This document shows, piece after piece, positions 17,308 to 27,036 of a stretch of 64,000 nt of DNA (its first letter is position 1; the number at the start of each line of letters is the position of its first letter). The notes below the pieces were generated by a model. That model made no database searches and was not told the DNA's origin. It saw only the letters and a program-made list of their open reading frames with translations. This DNA comes from Ahrensia sp. (GTDB lineage Bacteria > Pseudomonadota > Alphaproteobacteria > Rhizobiales > Rhizobiaceae), in contig NZXU01000119.1 in assembly GCA_002698425.1 (NCBI GenBank), positions 38,210-102,209 on the forward strand, written 5' to 3'. Both the position numbers and the translations under genes were made by a program.

Positions 17308-18045
17308 TCAGTCGTGGGTGAGGACGTAACGGCGATTTTCTGCGCGAATGAAAGGCACCGGCAGGTCGCGGTCGAGCGCGGGGTCCTCGCGCAGCCGCTC
17401 GGCGAGCAGGTCGAGAATCGCCTCCGTGATGGTCGGCATGCTGATGCTGTCCAGCGCATCGAGGCCGATCCAGCGCACCTCGTCCAGCTCTTCCGCCGGA
17501 TTGGCGATCAGTTCGTCCGGATTGGCGACATGGCCGGCATCGGCGACGAAGAACCGCGTATCGAAGCGGCGGACGCGGCCGGGCGGCGTGATCGCGCGGG
17601 CGACGAATCGGATGGCGGAGAGGTCGGGCAGGACGCCCTTGTCGATAAATGTCCGCCATGCCGGCGAGCGGGTGGCCGATCGCGCCGATCCGGCCTTGCC
17701 GATCAGAAGTCCGGTCTCTTCCTGCGTCTCGCGGATCGCGGACATGACCAGCGCCTCGGCGCGGCGGGGCGTCCCGGTCCGGCCCATGCCCTTGACCAGC
17801 CTTTCGGCGTCGCCGGCATGCAATGCGCCGGTGCGCGGCGCGGTCAGGTCGGAGCGTTCCATTCGCCCGCCCGGAAACACATACATGCCCGGCATGAAGG
17901 CGAGCTGTTCGCTGCGCCGCCCCATCAGCAGCCGCGGAACGGACCCGCTGTTGTCGAGGAGGATGAGCGTCGCGGCGTCGCGCGGCCGCCTGTAGGGCGC
18001 CGGGCCATAGGGCTTTTGGGTTGCGGTCAGTTTCTCGATCATCAA
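17308..18045 (-). CDS. NUDIX hydrolase
   Basis: A 245-residue protein. The Nudix box is recognisable as SAIRETQEETGLLIG (the REx2EExG core) near residue 105, preceded by MYVFPGGRME. The family hydrolyses nucleoside-diphosphate-linked compounds; the size and the early FPGG motif resemble CoA-pyrophosphatase or NUDT19-like members, but the substrate cannot be read from sequence. It lies seven bases after DUF983 in the topA operon. A second Met one codon later is an alternative start. Confidence 0.85.
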   Translation of the reverse strand: MMIEKLTATQKPYGPAPYRRPRDAATLILLDNSGSVPRLLMGRRSEQLAFMPGMYVFPGGRMERSDLTAPRTGALHAGDAERLVKGMGRTGTPRRAEALVMSAIRETQEETGLLIGKAGSARSATRSPAWRTFIDKGVLPDLSAIRFVARAITPPGRVRRFDTRFFVADAGHVANPDELIANPAEELDEVRWIGLDALDSISMPTITEAILDLLAERLREDPALDRDLPVPFIRAENRRYVLTHD

Positions 18046-18052
18046 GGCGCTA

Positions 18053-18493
18053 TCAGGCGTCGAGTTCCGGATGGGTCTCCGGCATGTCGTCCTCGCCGCC
18101 GAAGCCGTGCATGTAGTTGGCCCACTGGAAGCCGATGACGGAGCCTTTCAGCGGCTGCATCAGGACGACGGACATGATCAGCATGATGGGCACCCAGATC
18201 GCGAGATGCACCCAGCCTGACATATCAGAAAACGCTTCGGCCATGGTGAAGCCGCCGACGCCGATATGGCCGACGATGAAGATGTTCAGATAGGCCGGGA
18301 AATCGTCGGCGCGCTGGTGGCTCAGATCCTCGCTGCAGACCGAACATGTGTCGACCGGCTTGACGAAGGACGCAAAGAGCCGGCCTTCGCCGCAATGCGG
18401 GCAGCGGCCCGCGAAACCGCGTTTCATCGCCTGCATGACGCGGCGCTTCGGGCGCGCCGTCTCGTCGCCGTTGAAGATCATCGTTTCCGTCAT
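18053..18493 (-). CDS. DUF983 family membrane protein
   Basis: A 146-residue protein. A four-cysteine zinc-ribbon-like segment (CPHCGEGRLF, then CSVCSEDLSH) precedes two hydrophobic helices (YLNIFIVGHIGVGGF and LAIWVPIMLIMSVVL). This is the standard layout of DUF983, a family of unknown function conserved in alphaproteobacteria between rnr and a Nudix gene, as here. Its ATG overlaps the rnr stop by four bases. Confidence 0.85.
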   Translation of the reverse strand: MTETMIFNGDETARPKRRVMQAMKRGFAGRCPHCGEGRLFASFVKPVDTCSVCSEDLSHQRADDFPAYLNIFIVGHIGVGGFTMAEAFSDMSGWVHLAIWVPIMLIMSVVLMQPLKGSVIGFQWANYMHGFGGEDDMPETHPELDA

Positions 18494-20829
18494 CGTCTGC
18501 GTCCCGATTTCTGTCCGCCTTTTTGCGGCCGTCCCTTGCCCGGTCCGCCGCGTTTTCCGCGCGCCGCCATGCGCGCGCCCTTGCGCGCCTTATGAAACGA
18601 TTTCGTCGACGTGCCAAGCTTGCGCGGCTCGCTGATCATCTCGAAGCGCATGGAGCCGGCGAGCGGCAGCACCTCGACAATCTTGACCGTGACGGGATCG
18701 CCGAGCCGGTATCCCTGGCCGGAGTTTTCGCCGACCATGGCGTGCTGCGCCTCGTCGTAATGGTAATATTCGTCGCCGAGAGTCGAAGCGGGAACAAAGC
18801 CGTCCGCGCCATAGGCGGGCAACGAGACGAAGAGGCCGGCCGACGACATGCCGGCCACCCGGCCGTCGAAAACCTCACCGATATTGTCGGCCAGATGCAG
18901 CGCGATCAGCCGGTCGACGGTGTCGCGCTCGGCATTGACCGCGCGACGTTCTGCCGCGGAAATCTGGCTGGCGATTTCGCTGAGCTGGTCTTCCGACACG
19001 TCCGGCAGGCCGTCCGTGCCGTCTCCCAGATCGAGCGCCCGGATCAACGCGCGATGCACGATCAGGTCGGCATAGCGGCGGATCGGCGAGGTAAAATGCG
19101 CGTAGCGGAGCAGGTTGAGGCCGAAATGGCCGTAGTTCTCCGGCGTGTACTCGGCCTGCGCCTGGCTGCGCAGGATCACTTCGTTGACGAGCGCGGCGTG
19201 GTCCGTGTGCTTGACGGCGTCGAGGATGACGTTGAAGGCGGCCGGGCGAAGCTGCGCGCCGCGCGCCAGCGAGATGTCGAGCGTCTTGAGGAAGTCGCGC
19301 AGCGCCTCTTCCTTGGCGAGCGAGGGAGAGTCGTGGACGCGGTAGACGAGCTTCTGCCGCTTGCCTTCCAGCGCCTCCGCCGCGGCGACATTCGCCTGGA
19401 TCATGCATTCCTCGATCAGCTTGTGGGCGTCGAGGCGGGAGGGGACGATGACGCGATCGACCATGCCTTCGGCATTGAGCACGATCTTGCGCTCCGGCAG
19501 GTCGAGCTCCAGCGGCGCCCGCGCCATGCGGCCCTTGTGCAGACAGCGATAGGCTTCCCAGAGCGGCTTGAGGATCGGTTCCAACAGCGGCCCTGTCTGG
19601 TCATCCGGTGCGCCGTCGATGGCGGCCTGCGCCTGTTGGTAGGAGAGCTTCGCCGCCGAGCGCATGGTGATGCGGTGGAAGGAGTGGCTGCGCTTCCTGC
19701 CATCGGCGCCAAAGATCATCCGCACGGCAAGGGCAGGGCGGTCCTCGCCCTCGCGCAGCGAGCAGAGATCGTTGGAGATGCGCTCGGGCAGCATCGGTAC
19801 GACCCGATCCGGAAAATAGACCGAATTGCCGCGCTTCAGCGCCTCGCGGTCGAGCGCCGAGCCCGGCCGGACATAATGGGCGACATCGGCGATGGCGACG
19901 GTGAGGATATGGCCGCCGGGATTGCCGACATCGGTATCCGGTTCGGCATGCACGGCGTCGTCGTGGTCCTTGGCATCCGGCGGGTCGATCGTCACCAGCG
20001 GCAGCTTTCGCCAGTCCTCGCGCTTGCCGCCCTGCTTGACCGGTTTCGCGGCCTTCGCCTCTTCCATTACCGATTCGGGAAAGACATGAGGGATGGCGTT
20101 TGCGTGGATGGCGATCATCGAGACCGCCTTTTCGGAGGCGAAGGAGCCGATGCGCTGCGTCACCGCGGCGCGCTGCAGCCCGTAGCGGCCAGAGCGCGTG
20201 ACCTCGACCTCGACGAGATCGCCGACGCTGGCGTCGCCGAGCTGGTCCTTGTCGATAATCAGTTCGGACTGCTTGCGTTCGACGGGTTCGAGCCGGTAGC
20301 CGCCGTCGTCCATGCGGCGGATGACGCCGAGGATCGCGGCGCGGCGTTTCTCCAGCTTCTTGATGACGCGGGCGAGATGGGCTTCGCCTTCCTCGCGGGG
20401 CGGGGAGATGCGCGCCAGCACGCGGTCGCCGACGCCGGCGGCGGGAGCGCGCTGCTTGGCGTTGCGCGGCATGCGGATCGAGATCAGCGGCGGTTCGCCC
20501 TGTTCGGCCTCGTCCCATTCGAGCGGCCGGGCGAGAAGGCCGCCGTCTCGGTCGCGGCCGGTCACGGTCAGCACCATGACCTGGGGCAGCGCGCCAGCCG
20601 TGACGAGACGCTTGCCGCGCCGCTGGAAGACGCCGTCTTCCTCCAGTTCCTTGAACAGATGTTTCAGCGCGACCCGGTCTTCGCCCTTCAGGTTGAAGGC
20701 CTTGGCGACGTCACGCTTGGTCGACCGGTCCGGATTGTCCCGGATGAAGGCGATGACGTCGTCACGGGTCGGCAGATGCGCGGAGCGCTCCTTCGGCTGC
20801 GGCTTCGGATCGCCCTTGCGCCTAGCCAT
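18490..20829 (-). CDS. rnr: Ribonuclease R
   Basis: A 779-residue RNase II-family 3'-5' exoribonuclease that degrades structured RNA. Domain order is an N-terminal helix-turn-helix (TRDDVIAFIRDNPDRSTKRDVAKAF), cold-shock domains, the RNB catalytic domain with the Asp cluster in DPPDAKDHDDAV near 285, then S1 (about 650-740). A lysine- and arginine-rich tail ends the protein (GKRGGPGKGRPQKGGQKSGRRR), typical of RNase R rather than RNase II. The start overlaps the topA stop by eight bases, so the two are co-translated. Confidence 0.95.
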   Translation of the reverse strand: MARRKGDPKPQPKERSAHLPTRDDVIAFIRDNPDRSTKRDVAKAFNLKGEDRVALKHLFKELEEDGVFQRRGKRLVTAGALPQVMVLTVTGRDRDGGLLARPLEWDEAEQGEPPLISIRMPRNAKQRAPAAGVGDRVLARISPPREEGEAHLARVIKKLEKRRAAILGVIRRMDDGGYRLEPVERKQSELIIDKDQLGDASVGDLVEVEVTRSGRYGLQRAAVTQRIGSFASEKAVSMIAIHANAIPHVFPESVMEEAKAAKPVKQGGKREDWRKLPLVTIDPPDAKDHDDAVHAEPDTDVGNPGGHILTVAIADVAHYVRPGSALDREALKRGNSVYFPDRVVPMLPERISNDLCSLREGEDRPALAVRMIFGADGRKRSHSFHRITMRSAAKLSYQQAQAAIDGAPDDQTGPLLEPILKPLWEAYRCLHKGRMARAPLELDLPERKIVLNAEGMVDRVIVPSRLDAHKLIEECMIQANVAAAEALEGKRQKLVYRVHDSPSLAKEEALRDFLKTLDISLARGAQLRPAAFNVILDAVKHTDHAALVNEVILRSQAQAEYTPENYGHFGLNLLRYAHFTSPIRRYADLIVHRALIRALDLGDGTDGLPDVSEDQLSEIASQISAAERRAVNAERDTVDRLIALHLADNIGEVFDGRVAGMSSAGLFVSLPAYGADGFVPASTLGDEYYHYDEAQHAMVGENSGQGYRLGDPVTVKIVEVLPLAGSMRFEMISEPRKLGTSTKSFHKARKGARMAARGKRGGPGKGRPQKGGQKSGRRR

Positions 20830-23485
20830 TTTCGTCCGAAGCGGCAGACTTCTTCGCCGGAGCCTTCTTCTTGGCCGGGGCTTTCTTGGCTGTCGTCTTT
20901 TTCGCCGCGGCCTTCTTGGCGGCCGGCTTCTTGGCCTTGCCGCCGCCGACCTTCTTGCCGGACTTTTCCGCCTTCTCGGTGATCAGCTTGACCGCGTCCT
21001 CCAGGGTCACCGACATCGGGTCGGTGTTCTTGGGCAGTGTCGCGTTGATCTTGCCGTGATTGACATAGGGCCCGTAGCGGCCGTCGCGTACGGTGATCGG
21101 TCCGCCGATTTCCGGATATTCGCCGAGTTCCTTGAGCGCTGCCGGAGCGGAGCGGCGGCCGGGACCCTTGGCCATTTTTTCGGCCAGTACGGTGACGGCG
21201 CGGTTGAGGCCGATGGAGAAGACGTCCTCGATCGATTCCAGGTTCGCATAGGTGCCGTCATGCAGCACGAAGGGTCCGTAGCGGCCGAGGCCCGCCGAGA
21301 TCATCTTGCCGGATTCCGGATGCTGGCCGACATCGCGCGGCAGGTTGAGCAGGGCGAGCGCCTTTTCATGGTCGATATCCTCGACCTTCCAGCCCTTCGG
21401 CAGGCTGGAGCGCTTGGCTTCCTTGCCTTCGCCACGCTGGACATAGGGGCCGAAGCGGCCGGAGCGCAGGGTGATTTCCTCGTCCGTGTACGGGTCCTTG
21501 CCGAGCAGTTTCGGGCCGTCGGCGAGTTCCGCCTCGTCGCCTTTCGGGCCTTCCTCGCCAAGCTGGCGGGTAAAATTGCATTCCGGGTAGTTGGAGCATC
21601 CGACGAAGGAGCCGAATTTGCCGAGCTTGAGCGACAGTTTGCCGGTGCCGCATTTCGGGCAGATACGGGGATCGGAACCGTCCTCGCGCGCCGGGAAGAC
21701 CAACGGCTCGAGCTGCTCGTTCAACGCGTCGAGCACGTCGGTGATGCGCAGTTCCTTGGTTTCCTCGACATGGGCCGAGAACTCGCGCCAGAAGTCGCGC
21801 AGGACATCCTTCCAGTTGAGGTTGCCCGCCGAAATCTCGTCGAGCTTTTCCTCCAGCGATGCCGTGAAGTCGTATTCCACGTAGCGTTCGAAGAAATCCT
21901 CCAGGAAGGCGGTGACGAGCCTGCCCTTCGCCTCGGGGATCAGCTTCTTGCCGTCGAGCTTCACATATTCGCGGTCGCGCAGGGTCGTCAGCGTCGCCGA
22001 ATAGGTCGACGGGCGGCCGATGCCGAGCTCTTCCATGCGCTTGATCAGCGAGGCTTCCGAGAAGCGCGGCGGCGGCTCGGTGAAGTGCTGGGTCGCGTCG
22101 ATCTTCTCGCGCGACGGCTTTTCGCCATTGCGCATTTCCGGCAGGCGGTTGGACTCGTCGTCTTCGTCCGCATCCGTCTTCATGTCGTCGCGGTGCTCTG
22201 TATAGGCCGCGATGAAGCCGTCGAATTTCACGACAGAGCCGGTGGCCCGCAGCGTCGCGTTCTTGCCGCCATCCGTCGCGACGATCTCGACCGTGGTGCG
22301 TTCCAGTTCGGCGGACGCCATCTGGCTGGCGATGCCGCGCTTCCAGATCAGGTCGTAGAGCTTCAGTTGGTCGCCATCGAGCGCGGCGCGCACGGAGGCC
22401 GGCGTGCGCATGAAGTCGGTCGGGCGGATCGCCTCGTGGGCTTCCTGCGCGTTCTTGGCCTTGGTCGAATAATGGCGGGCCTGCTCCGGCACGTAATTCG
22501 CGCCGAATTCCTTGCCGATGGCGTCGCGCGCGGCGGTAATCGCTTCCGGGGCCATCTGCACGCCGTCGGTACGCATATAGGTGATCAGGCCGACCGTCTC
22601 GCCGCCGACATCGATGCCCTCATAGAGGCGTTGCGCCACCTGCATGGTGCGCGCCGGCGCGAAGCCGAGCTTGGCCGACGCGGCCTGCTGCAGCGTCGAA
22701 GTGGTGAAGGGGGGAGCCGGATTGCGCTTCTGCGGCTTGGCTTCCAGAGACTCGACCGTGAACGACGCGGATTCCAGCATCGCCTTGATCGTGCCGGCCT
22801 GGTCGCCATTGCCGATATCCATCTTGGTGACGCGCTTGCCGTCGAAGCCGGTCAGGCGCGCGACGAAGGGCTGGCCGCCTTCCGTCTTCAGATGCGCGGC
22901 GATCTGCCAGTATTCCTCCGGCTTGAAGCGCTCGATCTCGGCCTCGCGGTCGCAGACGAGACGCAACGCCACCGACTGCACGCGGCCCGCCGAGCGGGCG
23001 CCTGGCAGCTTGCGCCACAGCACCGGCGACAGGGTGAAGCCGACCAGATAGTCGAGCGCGCGGCGCGCCAGATAGGCGTCGACCAGCGGCGTGTCGATGT
23101 CGCGCGGATTGGCCATCGCCTCGGTGACGGCCTTCTTGGTGATGGCGTTGAAGACGACGCGGCGGACCGGCTTGTCCTTGATCGCCTTCTTCTTGTTGAG
23201 GACTTCCAGCACGTGCCAGGAAATCGCTTCGCCCTCGCGATCGGGGTCTGTCGCCAGGATCAGCGAATCGGCGGATTTCATCGCCGTGGCGATGTCGTTC
23301 AGCCGCTTGTTGGACGCCGTGTCGACGCTCCACGACATCGCGAAATCCTCGTCCGGACGCACGGAGCCGTCCTTGGCCGGCAGGTCGCGCACGTGGCCGA
23401 AAGAGGCCAGCACCGTGTAACCGGAACCGAGATATTTGTTGATTGTTTTGGCCTTTGCAGGCGATTCTACGACGACGACATCCAT
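20822..23485 (-). CDS. topA: DNA topoisomerase I
   Basis: An 887-residue type IA topoisomerase that relaxes negative supercoils. The TOPRIM domain starts at once (VVVVESPAKAKTINKYLG, with E7) and includes ATDPDREGEAISW. The catalytic Tyr is in LITYMRTDGVQM. A C-terminal zinc-ribbon (CPKCGTGKLSLK, then CSNYPEC) is followed by three topo C-terminal repeats and an alanine/lysine-rich tail. The ATG at 23485 gives the conserved N-terminus; an earlier one at 23572 adds an unrelated stretch. It heads the run ending at rpmG. Confidence 0.96.
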   Translation of the reverse strand: MDVVVVESPAKAKTINKYLGSGYTVLASFGHVRDLPAKDGSVRPDEDFAMSWSVDTASNKRLNDIATAMKSADSLILATDPDREGEAISWHVLEVLNKKKAIKDKPVRRVVFNAITKKAVTEAMANPRDIDTPLVDAYLARRALDYLVGFTLSPVLWRKLPGARSAGRVQSVALRLVCDREAEIERFKPEEYWQIAAHLKTEGGQPFVARLTGFDGKRVTKMDIGNGDQAGTIKAMLESASFTVESLEAKPQKRNPAPPFTTSTLQQAASAKLGFAPARTMQVAQRLYEGIDVGGETVGLITYMRTDGVQMAPEAITAARDAIGKEFGANYVPEQARHYSTKAKNAQEAHEAIRPTDFMRTPASVRAALDGDQLKLYDLIWKRGIASQMASAELERTTVEIVATDGGKNATLRATGSVVKFDGFIAAYTEHRDDMKTDADEDDESNRLPEMRNGEKPSREKIDATQHFTEPPPRFSEASLIKRMEELGIGRPSTYSATLTTLRDREYVKLDGKKLIPEAKGRLVTAFLEDFFERYVEYDFTASLEEKLDEISAGNLNWKDVLRDFWREFSAHVEETKELRITDVLDALNEQLEPLVFPAREDGSDPRICPKCGTGKLSLKLGKFGSFVGCSNYPECNFTRQLGEEGPKGDEAELADGPKLLGKDPYTDEEITLRSGRFGPYVQRGEGKEAKRSSLPKGWKVEDIDHEKALALLNLPRDVGQHPESGKMISAGLGRYGPFVLHDGTYANLESIEDVFSIGLNRAVTVLAEKMAKGPGRRSAPAALKELGEYPEIGGPITVRDGRYGPYVNHGKINATLPKNTDPMSVTLEDAVKLITEKAEKSGKKVGGGKAKKPAAKKAAAKKTTAKKAPAKKKAPAKKSAASDENG

Positions 23486-23762
23486 TATGATCGGCAGGCA
23501 AAAAGAGGAAAAATCAGGCGCCGGTCGACCGGCGGTGTCCTCGCAAATGGCTGTATCGCGCGATTTGGTCAAGGGGGCAGCACGTGAATTGAAGCTGCTC
23601 GCGTCGAATGCACGTCAAGATTGTTTTATCAATTATTGCAATCTGAAATGGCAATGATAAGCTCGCAGGAAGGCTAATCCGCGGCATGTAACTTCCGTGG
23701 AATTCGCTGCGGCGGGCTAGTTCCGGCCGCCATTTGCATCGGGACGTCACAGGGGAAACGGG

Positions 23763-23963
23763 GTGGCCGAAATCCGTCGGGAAGATCGGGAGCGTATCGA
23801 ATATGTCTCCGCCATGCTGGTCGAACTCCTGAGGATGTCCGATGCGAAGCGCTTTCCGGTGTTGAGCTATTTCATCGAGATGGCTTGCTTGGAAGCGCGT
23901 CACATTCAGGATAATGACAAAGCGTCAGACGATCGCGGGAAGAAGCGAGACGCGGTTGCCTGA
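23763..23963 (+). CDS. Small conserved protein, function unknown
   Basis: A 66-residue protein, GTG start with AGGGGA upstream, beginning MAEIRREDRERIEYVSAMLV. It is predicted to be helical, charged and soluble. Similar short proteins are familiar from rhizobial genomes, but no function is assigned. It is transcribed against dprA and topA, and its last 39 bases overlap the end of dprA. It may pair with another protein through its amphipathic helix. Confidence 0.65.
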   Translation: MAEIRREDRERIEYVSAMLVELLRMSDAKRFPVLSYFIEMACLEARHIQDNDKASDDRGKKRDAVA

Positions 23964-25085
23964 GTGACGTTCGATCCGGCCGGCCAGATCAAGTTCCAGA
24001 ATGGAGAGGAAGACCTTTGCGGGCGCGATGCCGGTATGGGCGATGATGTCGTCCACATCGACCGGTGAGGGGCCGAGCAGCGCGATGATTTGCGCGCGCT
24101 GGTCCTCGTCGGGCGGCAGCGACAGCGTTTCCTCCGGTTCGAACAGCGGGATCTGTCCCTTCGGGCCTGCGCCCGCACGCTGATCGAGCGGCGCCAGCGC
24201 CGAGATCACATCGTCGGCCGAGGTCGTGACGATGGCTCCGTTCTTCAGCAGGCTGTTGGCTCCCTCGGAGCGCGGATCGAGCGGCGATCCGGGCACGGCG
24301 AAGACCAGCCGTCCGAGTTCGTTGGCGAGGCGCGCGGAAATCAGCGAGCCGGAGCGCATCGCCGCTTCCACGACGACAAGGCCGAGCGCCAGCGCCGCGA
24401 TGATGCGGTTGCGGCGCGGAAAGTCGCGCGCCCGGGGCTCCCAGCCGAACGGCATTTCGGTGATCGACGCGCCGATGCCGCTCTCGATCGCGGCCAGCAG
24501 TTCGGCATTCTCCGGCGGGTAGATCCGGTCGATGCCGCCCGCGAGAACCGCGACGGTGCCGCTGTCGAGAGCCGCCTCATGCGCGGCGCGGTCGATGCCG
24601 CGCGCAAGGCCGGAAATGACGACATAGTCCGCTTCGCCGAGGCCGCGCGCCAGCTGTTGTGTCAGCCGGATGCCGCTCATCGAGGCATTGCGTGCGCCGA
24701 CAATGGCCGCTGCGTTGCGTGTGAAGACCTTTGGATCGCCCTTGATCGTGACCAGTGGCGGCGCCTGCTCGGTGAGGCGCAGCATGGGCGGGTAGTCCGG
24801 TTCGCCGAGACCGACGAGGCGGGCGCCATGACCCGCGATCGCTTCCAGTTCGCGTTCGTCGTCGTCAGGATCGGCAATGCGCACCGATTTCAGATTGCCG
24901 CCGCGCGCCGAGAGTTCCGGCAGCATCTCCAGCGCCAGTTCGGCCGAACCGCAATGGGCGATCAGGTCGCGGAACGTGGCCGGGCCGACATTGTCGGAAC
25001 GATAGAGCCGGAGCCAGGCGAGGCGCTGCTTGTCGGAGAGGACGAAGCGGACCGGCTTCTTGGCCTGTTTGTCCGCCCCGGTCAT
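23925..25085 (-). CDS. dprA: DNA-processing protein DprA
   Basis: A 386-residue protein. The Rossmann-like core shows GARNASMSGIRLTQQLARGL, VISGLARGIDRAAHEAAL, AVLAGGIDRIYPPEN, FPRRNRIIAALA and VEAAMRSGSLISA, all characteristic of DprA. A C-terminal winged-helix (DVDDIIAHTGIAPAKVFLSILELDL) is present. DprA loads RecA on single-stranded DNA during natural transformation; it also occurs in organisms not known to be competent. It lies four bases after plsY. Confidence 0.93.
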   Translation of the reverse strand: MTGADKQAKKPVRFVLSDKQRLAWLRLYRSDNVGPATFRDLIAHCGSAELALEMLPELSARGGNLKSVRIADPDDDERELEAIAGHGARLVGLGEPDYPPMLRLTEQAPPLVTIKGDPKVFTRNAAAIVGARNASMSGIRLTQQLARGLGEADYVVISGLARGIDRAAHEAALDSGTVAVLAGGIDRIYPPENAELLAAIESGIGASITEMPFGWEPRARDFPRRNRIIAALALGLVVVEAAMRSGSLISARLANELGRLVFAVPGSPLDPRSEGANSLLKNGAIVTTSADDVISALAPLDQRAGAGPKGQIPLFEPEETLSLPPDEDQRAQIIALLGPSPVDVDDIIAHTGIAPAKVFLSILELDLAGRIERHSGNRVSLLPAIV

Positions 25086-25089
25086 CGGA

Positions 25090-25698
25090 TCAGCCCTTCG
25101 AACCGATCTTGCTTTCCGTGCCGGAGAGCAGGCGCGAGATGTTCTGGCGGTGTTTCCAGAAGACGAGGATCGTCAGGACGATATAGAGAAAGCCGAGCTT
25201 GGGAAGATCAACGAAGAAGATGGCGATGGTCGTCGCAACGCTGGCGACAAGCGCGGCAAGCGAAGAGTAGCGAAAGACAGCCGCCATGCCGATCCAGACG
25301 ATCGCGAAGGGCAGCAGCACGTGCCAGGAATAGCCGAGCGAAATTCCGGCGAAGGTGGCGATGCCCTTGCCGCCCTTGAAGCGCAGCCAGACCGGATAGA
25401 GATGGCCGAGAAACGCACCGAGCCCCGCGAGAATCGCCGCGTCCAGCCCGAGGAAGTGATTTGCGAGCGCGACCGGCACGGTGCCTTTCAGGCCGTCGAG
25501 GAGCACAGTCAGCGCCGCCAGCTTCTTGTTCCCGGTGCGCAGCACGTTGGTCGCGCCGATATTGCCGGAGCCGATCTTGCGCACGTCGCCGAGCCCGGCC
25601 ATCTGCGTCAGCAGCAGGCCGTAGGGCACTGATCCGGACAGGTAGCCGATAACGAGCGACAGAACGAGTGCGACCGGCGATGTGTCGGCGAAATCCAT
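25090..25698 (-). CDS. plsY: Glycerol-3-phosphate acyltransferase PlsY
   Basis: A 202-residue membrane protein with about five helices. Conserved loops are [27 protein letters not shown] and [14 protein letters not shown], the three motifs of PlsY. It uses acyl-phosphate to acylate glycerol-3-phosphate, the first step of phospholipid synthesis. It sits in the minus-strand series pyrB-pyrC-plsY-dprA, a frequent arrangement. Confidence 0.95.
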   Translation of the reverse strand: MDFADTSPVALVLSLVIGYLSGSVPYGLLLTQMAGLGDVRKIGSGNIGATNVLRTGNKKLAALTVLLDGLKGTVPVALANHFLGLDAAILAGLGAFLGHLYPVWLRFKGGKGIATFAGISLGYSWHVLLPFAIVWIGMAAVFRYSSLAALVASVATTIAIFFVDLPKLGFLYIVLTILVFWKHRQNISRLLSGTESKIGSKG

Positions 25699-25734
25699 GT
25701 CAGGGTCCCCCCGGCTTGAGTGTTCGCGCTGCCG

Positions 25735-27036
25735 TTATGCGCCGTAAACCGGGTTGCCTGCAACCACGGTCTGCATGACCTTGCCGCTGAACCGCGCCTC
25801 GTCGAAGGCGGTGTTCTTCGACTTCGAATGCAGGGTCTCGGCGTCGAGCACCCACGGGAATTCCAGGTCGAGCACGGCGAAATCCGCCGGCGCGCCCGGC
25901 GCCAGCGTTCCGGCCTCGATGCCGAGCAATTTCGCCGGTGCGGTCGACATCGCCTCGATCAGCCGCGACAGGGACAGGTCGCCATTGTACACGAGCCGCA
26001 GGCCGGCGGAGAGCATCGTTTCGAGCCCGACCGCACCGTCGGCGGATTCGGAGAAGGGCAGGCGCTTCGTGTCGACGTCCTGCGGGTCGTGCGAGGAGAC
26101 GATCACGTCGATCGTGCCGTCCTTCAGCGCCTCGACCATCGCCAGCCGGTCATCCTCGTGGCGCAGCGGCGGCGACAGTTTGAAGAAGGTGCGGTATTCG
26201 CCGATATCGTTCTCGTTCAGCGACAGATGATTGATCGACACGCCGGCCGAAACCGACAATCCGTTATCCTTGGCCGCGCGGATTGCCTCGGCCGACATCG
26301 CCGTCGAGATCTTCGCGGCATGATAGTTGGCGCCGGTCAGCGCGGCGAGGCGGAGGTCGCGTTCGAGCGGCAGCAGTTCGGCCTCGCGCGGAATGCCGGA
26401 AAAGCCGAGCCAGCTGGCGAACAGGCCCTCGTTCATCACGCCGCCGGCCGACAGGTCGGCGTCCTGGGTCTCATGCGCGATGGTCGCTCCGAAATCCTTC
26501 GCATAGCGCATGGCGTTGCGCATGACGGCCGCGTTGGCGATGGTCTCGCGCCCGTCGGTGAACAGCACCGCGCCGGCATCGAGCAGGATCCCGATCTCGG
26601 TCATCTCGTGGCCCTTGAGCCCCTTGGTGATGGCCGCCGCGGGGAAGACCCGTGTCTTGGCCGTCTCGCGCGCTGTGCGCAGCACGAATTCCACAAGCGC
26701 CACGTCGTCGATGACCGGGTCGGTATCCGGCATCATCACCAACGAGGTCACGCCGCCCGCCGCGGCCGCGGCGCTGGCCGAGGCGATGGTCTCGCGATGC
26801 TCGCCGCCCGGCTCGCCGATGAAGACGCGCATGTCGACCAGGCCCGGTACGATGGTCATGCCGGTACAGTCATGCACGGATGCGCCTTCCGGCGCGCCCT
26901 GGTTCAGTGCGCTGGCGCCCGCCGCGGCGATCTTCCCGTCGGCGACGAACACGGTGCCGATCTCGTCGATGCCGCGTGACGGGTCGACGATGCGGGCGTT
27001 GCGGTAAAGGGCGGTACCTGAATAGGGGCTCAGCAT
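25735..27036 (-). CDS. pyrC: Dihydroorotase-like protein, probably non-catalytic
   Basis: A 433-residue amidohydrolase-fold protein downstream of pyrB (TGATG overlap). The first metal-binding motif of active dihydroorotase, DxHxHxREPG, here reads DMRVFIGEPG, with both histidines gone. The late motif usually reading DHAPH reads SSHDPQ. The chain is otherwise full-length. Such degenerate PyrC partners support the hexameric aspartate carbamoyltransferase of Pseudomonas and related bacteria. I therefore infer a structural role with PyrB; a separate active dihydroorotase should be encoded elsewhere. Confidence 0.88.
   Translation of the reverse strand: MLSPYSGTALYRNARIVDPSRGIDEIGTVFVADGKIAAAGASALNQGAPEGASVHDCTGMTIVPGLVDMRVFIGEPGGEHRETIASASAAAAAGGVTSLVMMPDTDPVIDDVALVEFVLRTARETAKTRVFPAAAITKGLKGHEMTEIGILLDAGAVLFTDGRETIANAAVMRNAMRYAKDFGATIAHETQDADLSAGGVMNEGLFASWLGFSGIPREAELLPLERDLRLAALTGANYHAAKISTAMSAEAIRAAKDNGLSVSAGVSINHLSLNENDIGEYRTFFKLSPPLRHEDDRLAMVEALKDGTIDVIVSSHDPQDVDTKRLPFSESADGAVGLETMLSAGLRLVYNGDLSLSRLIEAMSTAPAKLLGIEAGTLAPGAPADFAVLDLEFPWVLDAETLHSKSKNTAFDEARFSGKVMQTVVAGNPVYGA

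Noticed and set aside
20280..20300. GGTTCGAG sequence resembling a tRNA T-arm
   Set aside because: It lies inside rnr, with no acceptor stem, D-arm or anticodon stem around it.
20860..20950. Short tandem repeats at the end of topA
   Set aside because: They encode the Lys/Ala-rich tail of topoisomerase I and are in frame; not a mobile element.
18523..20982. 819-codon frame opposite rnr
   Set aside because: Antisense shadow; it spans gene borders of the real operon and lacks homology.
20312..23587. Very long open frame on the strand opposite topA and rnr (over 1000 codons)
   Set aside because: It mirrors the codon structure of topA, has no ribosome binding site, no family resemblance, and GC-rich genes commonly leave their opposite strand open.
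23486..23762. Possible small RNA between topA and the 66-residue gene
   Set aside because: AT-rich near 23620-23650, as expected for a promoter region, but no terminator hairpin or conserved structure could be seen.
25735..27036. Interpretation of pyrC as a pseudogene in this strain
   Set aside because: The frame is full length and otherwise well conserved; the missing metal ligands fit a known class of structural PyrC partners.
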